Assembly: GCA_022925895.1 (NCBI GenBank)
Contig: JAKSYS010000037.1
Span: 1-64,000, forward strand
DNA length: 64,000 nt
Source: Fragilaria crotonensis
Lineage: Eukaryota > Bacillariophyta > Fragilariophyceae > Fragilariales > Fragilariaceae
Reading direction: 5' to 3'
Position 1 is the stretch's first letter. Every line of letters starts with the position of its first letter. A program made the translations under genes and the position numbers. Shown here one piece after another: positions 47,470 to 59,108 of this stretch. The notes beneath the pieces were generated by a model that searched no databases, had not been told where the DNA came from, and worked only from the letters and a program-made list of their open reading frames with translations.

Positions 47470-50400
47470 GTTTATCAGACCCAACAGCTCAATGGATAAA
47501 GATGGCGCTATCTGGTCGTTTGTGATTGAAGAACTACGACCGATTGGTCCATCATGGTCAATATGATGGATCCGATTTTGAGCAGGATTGTTGAGATTTG
47601 ATTCAGACGAGTAAAGTAACTCGAAGGACTCGATTGCCTATCATATGCCCCACTAATTTTTGGGCATCATATAAGGCATATATCGAATACACCAATAACA
47701 GCCAATAAGAAACCGGCTTGAGGTGACTCTTCTTCTAAGAATGGCAAGTCACATGATCTCCACGTCCGTTGTCACATATAAATCGACATTTATAAGATTC
47801 GCTTCTCTCTCACTATACCTTGTTTGTTTGCACACTTCTTCGACTTTTGAGCTTTTGCGCTATCTGACCACTAACCACAATGGAGAATGCCCTCGAACTC
47901 TGTGGCTTCAATGCCCAAACCATCCGATACCTTATAAGCCAAGGATTTAACTCACCAGACGACTTGTTGCTTGCAACAGAGTCAGAGTTGAACTCGATGG
48001 CGACTTCGGTCGCAAGGAATCCACCTAGGAACATGGCCCAAATCAACATGCCATTCATGGCGTTAAAGAATTTGAAGGGACTTCGTTTCTGGGCAGATGA
48101 AAGGAAGCGCACCGGTCTTGATGCAGACGCTGATGACTTCACAGGTGAAGACGTCGCGATCTCCACGGCAAAATGTCAGGAGTACAATGAGCTTAAAGAC
48201 GCCGCCAAGGATGAGGATGCATCGAAGCCGGACGCTTTGAAAAAGCTTACCGGGTGGGCTCTCTGGAACGAATCGTTCCAGAACTACCTCCGTCAGATCG
48301 TGGGTGCCGCAAAGATCCCTCTTATCTACTTGGCTAGAAATGAGAGAGATAATCCAGATGAACCCCTGATTCCCGCAAACTTCGGTACACCAACCGAATA
48401 CCTTATTGAGGCGACTATTTTCCGGGGGAGGCATTACGACATCGATAACCCCCGATTCTATCGCGAGTTAAAGTCGTTTACTGTTAACGGTGAGGGATGG
48501 TCGTACATTAAGAAATTCGAGAGGTCTCAAGATGGGAGGAGGGCGTACTTGGCTTTAAAGACACAGTGCGAGGGAACGGCATCAAAGATTACGCGCAAGA
48601 ACAAAGCGTATGCGTCAATCTCCAACGCCGTTTACTCGGGTTCACGTCGCCAATACAAATTCCAGGACTTCATCAATACCCATCAGACAGCTCACAACGA
48701 GATTCTTGATTGCGATCCCTCAGAGGCCGTCCCGGAATCTAAAAAGGTTGCAGATTTCTTAAAGGGTATTACCGATCCAAAATTGGAATCGGCCGTTTCG
48801 GTTGTGCTGGGTGATGTGAAGCTGTTGAATGACTTTCAGCTCTGTCAGCAGTACTTATCCACGACAGTCGAAAATCGAGCTACCCTTGAGAAGAGTAAGG
48901 AGCGGAACATCTCTGGATTGAAGAGCGGCGGAGAAAATCCGATCAGAAGGGAAAAGGAGGAAACTTCCAAAGAACTTTAAGTTGGAGAACAAGTGGTATC
49001 CCCGAAGATCTATCGCCTCCTCACCCAAGAGCAGCAAGATCAGCTCAGAACATGGAATAAGGATAAGGACGGCAAGAAATCGAAGGGGAAGAAGAGGTCA
49101 GTGGCAGCCCTTAAGAAGCAGATTAAAGATGTGCTAAAGGAGGTGGATAAGAAAAGGAGAAGGACGAGAGTGACGAGGACGAAGACGATTCGAGCGCTGA
49201 CGACGCTGCCGGAAAAGAATTCCGCCGCGGTGCGCACAATAAGAAGAAGGCGAAGAAGGACAGTGCCTGACATGAACACACTGTCGCGATGGTATCAAGG
49301 GCTGTGTATGCCGTAGACTATGACGCGATCACTAAAGGCGACCATCGCGCGGGAAGGTGTGAAATGGATTCTCACGCCGACACATGCGTCGCTGGAGGCA
49401 ACTGCGTCGTCTTGGAATACTCGGGGCGAAACGCGACGGTTGAAGCGTACTCGCCTGATTACCCATCAAAGACGGTACCAATCGCAACAGTGGCAACGGC
49501 ATATGACTGTCCAACTTCTAACGCCACATTTGTTCTGATTATCAATGAGGCACTTTTCTTCGGTGAATCACTAAGCTTCTCCCTCCTCTCCGAACCAATT
49601 ACGAGACAATGATGTGCATGTCGACGAACGACATAGACAGTATGCCCCCGACTCGATCTTCGGTCTTCATGTACCCTCTGAGCCCTTGACCATTCCTTTT
49701 GACCTCGAAGGCGTTATTGCTGGTTTTACCACGCGACTGCCGACACAAGCCGAACTCGACGATGTCGCACTCCATGTCGAACTGACGTCTGACGTCGAAT
49801 GGATTCCTAGTAACTTCGCGCTCTCGCTCGTGGAGGAGGATTCCAAGACGGACGATTCTACAATTTCAACTTTACGAGCTCGGCGCTTAAAAGTCCTCAG
49901 ATCCAAGTCCGATAAACATAGAATCAAAAGTTGCATAAGAACCCTCGAAGCTACACAATCTTTGTTTGAGATCGAGACCGCGAACGAAGTCGGAACGCTC
50001 GACAACGACCCTATACTGAGACGTGTCGCCGCACTGACAACGTACGAAGCGGATACAAAGGTGTATGCAATTCGAACCGGTGATGTGACTTCGGAAGTGA
50101 CACCCGAGAATGTCGCCAAGCGATGGTTGGTTGGGATCGAGACAGCGAAGAAAACCCAATGACGACACAAAAGGTTCGATCCATACCAAACCCAGCAACG
50201 CGGCGATTCAAAACGCAAATGGCGCACCTACGCTATCCGCGAATGGGTGGGATGTTTTATGCGACATAATGGAGCCCAAGGTGCTTTCTCTGAGTCCCAA
50301 AGGTACGCCCACGTGATTGAAACGGCCGTGGATTCGCGAAGGTATACCCGATGGAGAGGAAGAACGAATCAATTTATGCGCTCGACGATTTCGTTAAAAG

Positions 50401-53400
50401 GTTGGAATTCTGAGACATTGCTTTGCGACAACGACACGACAATGGAGGGGTGGCGGGAATGGAAGAAACGGATCCGGAAATACTCAATCGATCCGAAGTA
50501 TATGAACCCATTCGCCATTCCAGAACAAGGCTGAGTTGGACATAAGGGAATTAAAAGGATGGTACGGAGGTTACAGGATAAAATGAAATCGCCGAGGCGG
50601 CTTTGGAACTATTTGGTGAACTTATGCGCGAGGATCCGATCCTTTGTTGCTGGTTCACATCCGGACCTGAATGGCAGGAGCGCCTTGAACAGGTACACGG
50701 TTGACGCCAGACATCTCTCTGTACATCATGCACGGCTGGTATGAAGTCGTGGCTTTTCTTGATAGCGACAACGAGAGGAATTGGCATGCTGGCTTGGGCC
50801 AGCAGAAGACTATGGCGGAGGGACGCCGTGTTCCTCCTTCCAAAATCTGCCAAACCTATCGTGAGAAGTACAGTTTGGTCCCTGACCCGGAAGAGAAGGC
50901 CGACATGCGAGAGGATATCGAGGAGTTGCTGAAGTCGATTGACGAAAAGATCGGAAACGATCGGACTAACGACGAGGTGTTTGCGGAGCTAGGTAATGAT
51001 GTGCCCCACAAGTTGAGATACTCGGGATGGAATGACGCTGACGAACATGAGGCTGCAAAGCTTCGGGCCGACGCTGATGAATACACACCCGAGGCTTTCG
51101 ATAAATACTTGAGCGCTCAGATCGTCACCGATAGGGAGGTGAAATGCTTCGTGGCACCGTCAAAAGTCGGAAACGTGATAGCGACGGCAAGCCAATTGGA
51201 TCTCGAATCCGAATCCCATCCTTGACACGAGAGAATACATCGTTTGTTTTGAGGACGGACTGAAGACACTTATATGGCGAACCTAATCGCCGAGTGCATT
51301 TATTCTCAGATTGATGAGAATGGTCGACAACTCCTGTTGATGCAGGAAATTATCGATCACAAGAAGACATCGGATGCATATCCGAGGAAGATTCTTATTA
51401 TTCGACGAAGGCGGGCCCAAAACCAAAGCGTACAACTCGCGGATGGCGCCTGTTAGTCGAATGGAAAGACGGCACAAGTACCTGGGTATCCCTTGCTGAC
51501 ATAAAGGACTCATACCCGGTACAAGTGGCGGACTACGCGGTAGCGAACAAGCTGACGCAGGAACCTGCATTCCGATGGTGGGTGCCCTTCGTTTTAAAGA
51601 AACGGGAAAGGCTTCTGAAGAAGGTGAAAACCAAATACTGGTCGGTAACTCACAAATATGGACTCGAGCTTCCAAAGAGTGTAGCCCAAGCATTAGCGAT
51701 TGACAAGAGAACGGGGACAGACTTCTGGGAAAAGGCGATTGAGAAGGAGATACGAAACGTCTTTCCTGCTTTCGAATTCCTCAAGACTGACGACGGTACC
51801 ACCTGGATTCCAATTCGTCGAAACATATTTTGTCTTCGATATCAAGATGGACTTGACCAGGAAGGCAAGGTTGGTCGCGAGGCAGCATGACGGAAGCAAC
51901 GAAAGAGGAAACATTCGCATCAGTTGTCAGTAGAGATACTGTCAGACTATTCTTTCTCTTGGCAGCGCTTAATGACTTGGACGTCCTTTCATGTGACATT
52001 CAGAACGCCTATTTAGCTGCGCCTAACAAAGAGAAGGTGTGGACAAAGTTCACAGATCAGCTTGGCCCCGAATATAATGGAAAAAAGGCTATCATTGCGA
52101 AGGCGTTGTATGGTTTGCGTTCGAGCGGACGTTCGTTCCGTGATTATCTTGCAATGAACTTGCGAGAGCTTGGGTTCATTTCGTCAAAAGCCGACCCCGA
52201 TCTCTGGATGAGGAGCGCGAAAAAGTCGAACGGAGACCACATTTATGAATACGTGATCTCGTATGTGGACGATCTTGTGTTCCAAGGAATCGACCCGAAC
52301 GTCTTCATGGACGCGCTCGGGAAACGCTTTACGCTGAAACCCGGAAGCATAAAGGAGCCGGACACCTATCTTGGGGCAAACGTGAAGAAGTTTCGCATCC
52401 GAATAGCGATGACCCAGACAAGGTAAGGTGGGCATTTGAATCTTCGTCGTACGTGGCGAAGGCGATCAAAGATGTCGAGCGCGAGCTCTCAGAGGCCGAC
52501 ATGAGGCTTATGCCAAACGTAAGGACGCCACTAGCAAGTGGTTATCGGCCGGATCTTGACCTTTCCCTGAATTAGGAGCAAGCAGTTGAACTATTTCCAA
52601 GGGTTAATCGGGATATTGCGGTGGATCTGTGAGCTCGGAGGATTGATATCCTAATGCCTGTTTCAATATTGTCTCGGTACCTCGTATCCGCACGACAAGG
52701 GCATCTCGAGCAGGCCTTCCATATCTTCGCATACCTGAAGACACACTCGCGTTCAACGATGGTTTTTGATGATACGGTGCCGACTTATAAGAGTAAACGA
52801 TTCGTCAAGTGCGACTGGTCCGAGTTTTACCCAGATGCCGCCGAAGCCATACCAACCAACATGCCTCAACCGAGAGGGAAGAGGTATGTATGACCTGCTT
52901 TGTTGATGCGGATCATGCTGGATGCAGGAAACACGTCGGTCACATTCAGGAATCATTATCTTTGTCAATCGTGCGCCGATTTTATGGTTTTCCAAGAGGC
53001 AGAACACTGTTGAAGCCTCAACTTATGGATCGGAACTACTGGCGATGCGGATTGCAATCGAAATGATCGAAGGGTTGAGATATAAGCTGCGAATGATGGG
53101 CGTGCCTATCCCTGACGAGTGTGCAGTCTTCTGTGACAACTCAGCGGTGGTTACGAATTCACGGCCGGAGTCGACCCTGAAGAAAAAGCACGCCGCAATC
53201 AACTTTCATAGAGTCCGTGAAGCAATAGCTGCAGGAACCATCAAGATTGCTAAGGAGGATACGCGTTCAAACCTCGCGGATATCCTGACGAAGTTGATGC
53301 CTGGTCCTAAAATGAAGGAGTTATTAGCGAACCTCCTATGGTAATCGCAGCATGGGGACGTGACCCCGGGGACGTTGCTACGGGGACGCGGATAGATACT

Positions 53401-53537
53401 GTCCAAACAGTAGATCACTGCCAGGTTAATGGTTAAGGCTAGAAGTGGTCGGGGCCTCTGTCACAAGGATTTATAACGCCGGTTAATATGGGATGTTACG
53501 CCTCCGAATAACGTGGTTATATCGAAGTCGCGGGGAC

Positions 53538-53725
53538 TGTTAATATCACATGTGGCGTATTGGTATATGGGCATCGGTACGACAATATGATTATTGGACA
53601 GTAGCACGAACGACAGTATAAACTACGGAGGTCAGGAAAGGTGCACACATTCCAGTGATCGGTCGGTTTAACTATAGATATCTTTGACATGCTTATCAAT
53701 ATTTGATCATCACGTGGAATTAACA
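53538..53725 (+). repeat. Right LTR of the Copia element
   Basis: 188 bp; two differences from the left LTR, both within the first 30 bases. Confidence 0.95.
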
Positions 53726-54559
53726 ATTGTGAAAAGATACAATATATGTTTGAGACAACATATGTGTTAGCCACTTAACATACATGTGCAGAACTTGCGA
53801 TAGGGATGTCATTATCCGGTAACAATTCAAAGCATAAAAAATAGTTAACATATCCCACCTTCTGATGTACCATGGAACAGCCATCAGTTGGGATGGCCGA
53901 GTCATACGTCACTGTACGTCACTGACTTGTCCTGACGGAACTGGCAAGCCATATGGGGGTGGCGACCATCCCACACTGAACCATGTGTATGGTACATTCT
54001 CCGCCGCTAAAGAGCGGATTGTAAATGCAGGACGATGCAGGGCAGCTGCGGCTGCGGCTGCTGGATGTCCTGTCACAGCATCCGTGACGAAATCATTGCA
54101 CCGCACGTATGCGTGATGTTGTTGGAGCCGCTGGAGTTAACGGTGATGACAACAGCAATGATGACGATGACCTTGTTCCTTGGTGGATAGTGCTTCCACC
54201 TACGTCCCCAAAATTGAGGATGCGGACTGACGGGCATCCACCGCCCAAAGATGGCTCGAGGAACACTGGTTGTGTTTTTACGCGCAGAAGAAGGGTTGGG
54301 ATAAGGTACACCAACCTGATGAAGCGGTGACTGCTGATGACGACTCATCCCTATTCTCTCGTGATATTGATGATGAATATTCTGACCCGTGGCGATGGAT
54401 AACTCGATGGAGAGGGACATGTCAGTCCGATGAAGACCTTCATCCTCAGATGTTGTCGGGAGACCGCTCACAAGGGACACCAACTGAATCTATAACGGCA
54501 GCCATGCTGATGCAGGGCAACTACACGGTACCAAGAAGGAAGAGGTTGAGGTACTAATT

Positions 54560-57454
54560 GATACGTACTATAGTTGAAGAATGCGGATCACCACACAGAT
54601 TTGTAAAACAGAGATGCCCACTCTCCTTATCCTTCACGACAAAAACTGTGTCCGTAAGCTCGCAACCATCGACAAGTACATAACACAAAGAAACAAGTGC
54701 AGTGCTGGAAACAACGTAGAATTTTCGGTCAAAGGTCCACTCAGTGAACAATATGGACTCAAGCACCAGTGGGCTGATTGCAAGATTGGACCACGAGGTC
54801 GAATGACTTATCCTCCTGGGATGTCCACGTCGGTGAATACAACTGACAATACGACATGGGAAGTCATCCAAGTTTCTTGATCGTCTTCAAACCGAATCAA
54901 TGCCCAATCATACCAGGGATATCCATCACCTCAAAATTTGGATGGGCTCGAATGGAAATGCACTTCTCTTCTGAATCAACTTCGTACTTTGTGTATTCAG
55001 TGCTACACTCTATCGTACCCTCCCATTCTCATCCAAGTCAGTTTCACTGCACGATTGCACTATGAAAAGTGCAAGATTTGGTTCGAGGTGGATGGGTTCC
55101 TTGTTTCCGTTATGAAAACAACTTCACGAACCAAACGATTGTTCTGATTGGGATCACGGAAGCATCGGATGTGATAGCGAGTGCCACGACCTACTTCTTT
55201 CGTTGCTAGTGGACGTGATGTGTTGAGGGAGCGTTTTCACGGAATTCTTCTGCAAACACGGCATGCATTGTGTCTATGACTAATGTGTCGGCATTCTCCG
55301 GCGCACTGCTGGTCTATCGTCCGAATGCACTTTGTGAACGACGAGCAGGGCGCTTTGCATGGGCCTTGTGATGTTCCTCGGGTCGTGAGGCATTGTAACC
55401 ACGAGGTGCTCCAAACGTAGAAATGAAACGGACAATGTGTTTCAATTCGTGAATTTTGACACCTTCCAGCCATTACCAGCATCTCGTGGAGGTACTTCAG
55501 AATAAGAGACATGAGCCGTGTAATTGCATTTTCTGCCAAGGCTGCCTCCCAACTTTATCTCCTCCTATAGCGTCCCAATAGGTATCAGCATCCAGCCATG
55601 CCTCGAAGCACAGAAGGCATTCCATTGTACCCAGGACTGCCGGAAGATCGGGGATGTACCTTGAGATGGCATGCCATACCTCAGCCTGCATAGTCAGTGC
55701 AGCGAAAAGGAACAAAGTACCTGATTGTTCCGAGCACTCAATAAGTGTTGGTGATGCCGCGTGCGAAATCAGTTCGAGGAAAATCTTGACGAATAGTTTG
55801 AGGCATGTGACATCAAATTTAAGTGCCATGTCATCAAGGATTGCCAAGATCTCGGCGCCAAGAAAAGTCTTGAATGACTCAAGTACATACATGATGACAC
55901 CATGCTGTACAGTATGCATGACATCGATGACAGCACACATGAAGATGCCATGAGGATTACGTCCCATCTGGACACGGTTGAAGGCATTGTCAACCCTGTA
56001 CATCGAGAGCTGCTGAAGAAAATCGTCTGTCCCATTGCGACATGCATCATTGACATAATCCATGCGAAGAAAAGAACACTCAACATTTGGATTGTCAAGA
56101 TTGTCAAAAACACAATCACAGGACCGATGGTGACGCGGTGTACTTCTGTGGTGACTGTTTGTACGGCAGCAAAGTTGATCGCCTTGCTTACCATCATTAA
56201 TCACAAAAAGCAGTGGACAAACAATATCAACAACCACCCACTGACCGCCAAGTTTCAAAGGAACATTCTTCAAACGACCATCATTTCCAGCTTGTGCCTT
56301 TGACATGCCATTCAAAATTACGTCCATCACTGCATGAAAATTACGTGGTGCGTCCTTTGACTGTGCGTTATTAGCTTGAGAGTTCATTGCGGATGATCGT
56401 CCGCGATTCAAGTCGGGAACATAGCCTAGTACTCGCCAGGATGTGCTCTTTCTCCTGAGCTTCTCAGTGAAGAGAGATGTCGAAGGACACAGGACACACT
56501 TCAACATGCCCCTTGTTGTCAATGGCAGTCCCATCAATATAGAGGATGATAGGGACAAGTAGCTGATTCTTTCGAGTGATAAGTTCATGATAGAGCTCAC
56601 GGTAGCGGCTTCCAGTTTGTGCCTCACCAATTTTGTTGTTGCTTGGGAGGTACATTGATGTGGGATCCTCGTGGTTAAGCACAAGATTTTCTGGTGCCAT
56701 CAAGTCTTCATCCAGCAACGACAAAAGGATGGGAGCAAAGTCAAAGCAAGCAATCCCTTGAGGTTTGTCACGATCTTCAAGGGCAATGGAGATCACCTGG
56801 GGAGATGGTGGTGTGAATGTTGCAAAGCCTGATACATCCATCGGATGTTCGCCTGGACATAGCTTTTGGCTTGAAGTCAAAGCCGCTAGACTTTGCATTG
56901 TAAGCCCACATTAAAACTTTGTGCAGCATGTAGTCAGGACACTGGGCATCCTCCAGAATCTTCAAAGTTCAACAATGCATCGATGTTCAACATCATGTTG
57001 CAAAATCATCACTGCATGCCTCTCATTTGCACGAATGCGTTCCATCAAAGCATGGACAACTGCAGGAGATGCAGTATTGTCAATTCCAGGAAAGAGTGTC
57101 GTTGTTATTGGAAGTTGATCTAACTGCTGGGCGTTAAAACACATTTCATTCTTGTCATTTTCATTGTCATCATCATGCCGTCGTCATAGCCAGTTGTTCC
57201 ATAGTCAAATTCTTCGAATGGCATGTGCGTGGGAGGATTTGTGTCCATTCCTGGATTCAGGCGGGTTGATTCTACACCATAACAGGGACGTCGCACTGTC
57301 GAAACATTTCGGGGCAACCATCCACGCTTGCCCGAGTTCCTGACTGCTGCCTTTCCATGTAATCCTTACAGGATGAACTCCGCCAAAGGTGCATACGCAG
57401 TCCGCGTTCAGATTTAAACCTAGCATAGCAATTGATGTTAAAGCAATCAAACAT
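54560..57454 (-). CDS. Plavaka-like transposase of element B, frame changes
   Basis: It reads right to left from MFDCFNINCYARFKSERGLR (57,454; zinc-finger-like, with HLWRSSSCKDY), through SGFATFTPPSPQVISIALED, ENLVLNHEDPTSMYLPSNNK, and the catalytic-Asp region LLVPIILYIDGTAIDNKG, then FTEKLRRKSTSWRVLGYVPD, KLGGQWVVVDIVCPLLFVIN and NVECSFL, a long middle part (GIFMCAVIDVMHTVQHGVIM), a TIDQQCA segment (about 55,300) and a C-terminal YDWALIRFEDD near 54,900. The YIDGTAID and SWRVLGYVPD motifs are typical of Plavaka transposases. It differs strongly from the transposase of element A, so the two are separate lineages. Frame changes occur near 56,480 and 55,540 and in the C-terminal third. The left end is approximate. 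Confidence 0.75.
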
Positions 57455-57891
57455 GACAATTGTCAACAATGCCTGATGGTGCAACTTTGAGGTCTATTTT
57501 CTGAATTCACAACATAAGATGCATACTGCAACAAATTTTGGCGCGAGACATAGGCAACATAATCCTGAGTCTGGCGCGTGAAGAAAATTGCGCGGGCATC
57601 CTTGGAACTTGAGCATGAGTGAACATTGGCCCGGTGGTGACCCATTACAGAGAATTCAAGATAAATTACCATTGAATAATGCACAAAGAGTTATTATTGT
57701 AAAACAATATCTACAACAAAGCTACAAATATCTGAAAATCATACATTGCCAATAAATAGGAGAAATGTGTTTTGTTGTTCATATATATTTACAAAAAAGC
57801 AAACATTTCTCAGAAATAAGTAGAAATTGATGGAATATGTGATTAAAACCCACCGGGTGAAGTACAAACCAGAGATTTGGCCTCCCTGATG

Positions 57892-59108
57892 TACTGGAGT
57901 GCAAACACGTTCGCATACTGTATGACATACTGCATGATCTTATACCAGGTCTCAAAGGTACTGTAGTACCACTATTCATTGCTACTGTACAACAGTAGAT
58001 TAATCTTCTATACTGCCAAGGAGTGGAGAGTACATCCGCAATCAGTGGATCATTTGACAAAATATTGGGTTAAGGAGTTAGTTGCCAGTTATCTGGAAAG
58101 ACAGTAGCCTGCTGGTGTGGTGCATCTTAACAATTTTATAACAACAACATCCATATGCCAAGACTACTAATGGCCTTGTCCTTGTTAGTTGTTAAAGCAC
58201 TCACATGTTTATATTCAATATGGCAAGCTGGTCAGGAGTAGTTGGAGCACTTTGTGTTCATAAGATCAACCACTCCTGGAAGTCCGCGCCGCTGTGCATT
58301 CTTGATGATGATTATTATGTTGATATTGATGGCTAGAAATAAGATAATGATGAAGAGCAGGAAGAGATCAATGCAACCAGACTGTAGGCTAGCATGATAA
58401 ACAAAAGTGAAGTGATCAGAGGGGAGCAGGGACAATTCATGCACCAAACAAACATGGTTAGCTGAGGGAATGAAGCAAGATCATTGGGAACAAAAGAAAG
58501 TGATGGTTTTGGTGTAGAAGCTGGAAAGTATAGCAATCTATTTGGTTGGATGTAGTAATTTTTGTGTTATCTAGGTACTAGTACTATCATGTTAACTACA
58601 ATGCAGTGGTTTGTCATATTTTGTATGGCAGCACTACCGGCCTGTGACAGTTGCAGTGGTCTCAACAATTCAGCTACTAGGTAGTAGTGCCTAACAAATG
58701 CACTTCTGGCACTCATGCCAAGTAATGTGTTCGTAGGTTTGTACTCCGTTCTAGTACCTCTTGCAGGTATCATGTACTCGAGCATACGCATACCATACGC
58801 GACGTATAATCCAAGATCCAATGCGCGAGACAAGGTGGTACTGTGCACTGTGATATTTGTACTTGTTACTATGCGACTGGCATCTACTAGGAGGTACTGT
58901 ACCTGTTTGCAAAGTTCAACCACTCCGATGACAGAATGGTACCAGGCGTACTGTACAAGTACTCCGGAGTATACTTTTCTCTCGCACCTACAGGTAGAAC
59001 TTGTACTGTACTATGACATGCCGTCATGCCGTCCTCGACCTGACTGGTGCCCATTTCCGGAGGTTGCAGCTATGCTGATCTGATCAGCAAAGAATCTGCC
59101 TACTAGAT
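57892..59108. other. Intergenic stretch right of element B
   Basis: No gene is recognised. GTAC-rich words occur at 58,565-58,580 and 58,740-59,000. Confidence 0.45.

Larger units (their letters stand above)
47282..53725 (+). mobile_element. Copia-type LTR retrotransposon (diatom CoDi-like), coding region broken
   Basis: A fossil LTR element of 6.4 kb inside element A. LTRs of 188 bp (TGTTA...TAACA) differ at only two positions, so the insertion is young. A four-base ATTG occurs on both flanks and may be the target duplication. The sequence after the left LTR (TTATCAGACCC) resembles the initiator-Met-tRNA primer site used by many Copia elements. Parts in Copia order: gag (about 47,880-48,980), protease (about 49,350), integrase region (about 49,600-50,700), reverse transcriptase (about 51,800-52,430) and RNase H (about 52,920-53,344). 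The pol region is broken in several places. Confidence 0.92.
37392..53867. mobile_element. Element A: three-gene Plavaka-like (CACTA-related) DNA transposon nested in element B
   Basis: Termini are perfect 14-bp inverted repeats CATCAGAAGGTGGG (37,392-37,405 and 53,854-53,867), with subterminal ATATGTTAACTATTT words at both ends, flanked by TA on each side (37,390-37,391 and 53,868-53,869). Its length is 16.5 kb including a Copia insertion and about 10.0 kb without it. Genes: transposase (plus), X (minus), Y (plus). The same six terminal bases and the same TA duplication as in element B place both in one family, but the inner terminal sequences and genes differ enough that they are distinct lineages. 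Confidence 0.88.
35687..54114 (+). pseudogene. Gene X' of element B (2OG-Fe(II) dioxygenase-like), split by element A
   Basis: The coding parts are 35,687-37,391 and 53,868/53,870-54,114; element A with its TA duplication lies between. When A and one TA are left out, the reading K-L-Y-H-G-T-A-I-S-W-D-G-R is continuous. There is also a frame change near 36,240. Conserved segments shared with gene X: SEFFLLDVILHRA, DMSWLRLSRA, FPEVLAVMQDAEG, LGNASHFDVGDSSQGFSVWT and the C-terminal HGTAISWDGRVIRHCT. The HFD (His codon at 37,246) and the distal RHC (His codon at 53,910) are about 60 residues apart, which fits the HxD...H iron site of double-stranded beta-helix dioxygenases. The fold call is inference. 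The C-terminus has an Ala run. Split as it is, it cannot give a full protein. Confidence 0.75.
31734..57891. mobile_element. Element B: three-gene Plavaka-like (CACTA-related) DNA transposon, interrupted by element A
   Basis: Termini are 23-bp inverted repeats at 31,734-31,756 and 57,869-57,891 (CATCAGGGGGGCCAAATCTC..., one mismatch), flanked on both sides by TA (31,732-31,733 and 57,892-57,893). Total length is 26.2 kb; without the nested element A it is about 9.7 kb. Gene order from left to right is Y' (minus), X' (plus), transposase (minus). Read from the other end this is the same order and orientation as in element A. All three genes show frame changes. B is the oldest of the three nested insertions because A lies within its X' gene and Copia lies within A. 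Confidence 0.85.

Noticed and set aside
54117-54557. A continuation of gene X' beyond 54,114
   Set aside because: The frames there have no counterpart in gene X of element A; left as unassigned spacer.
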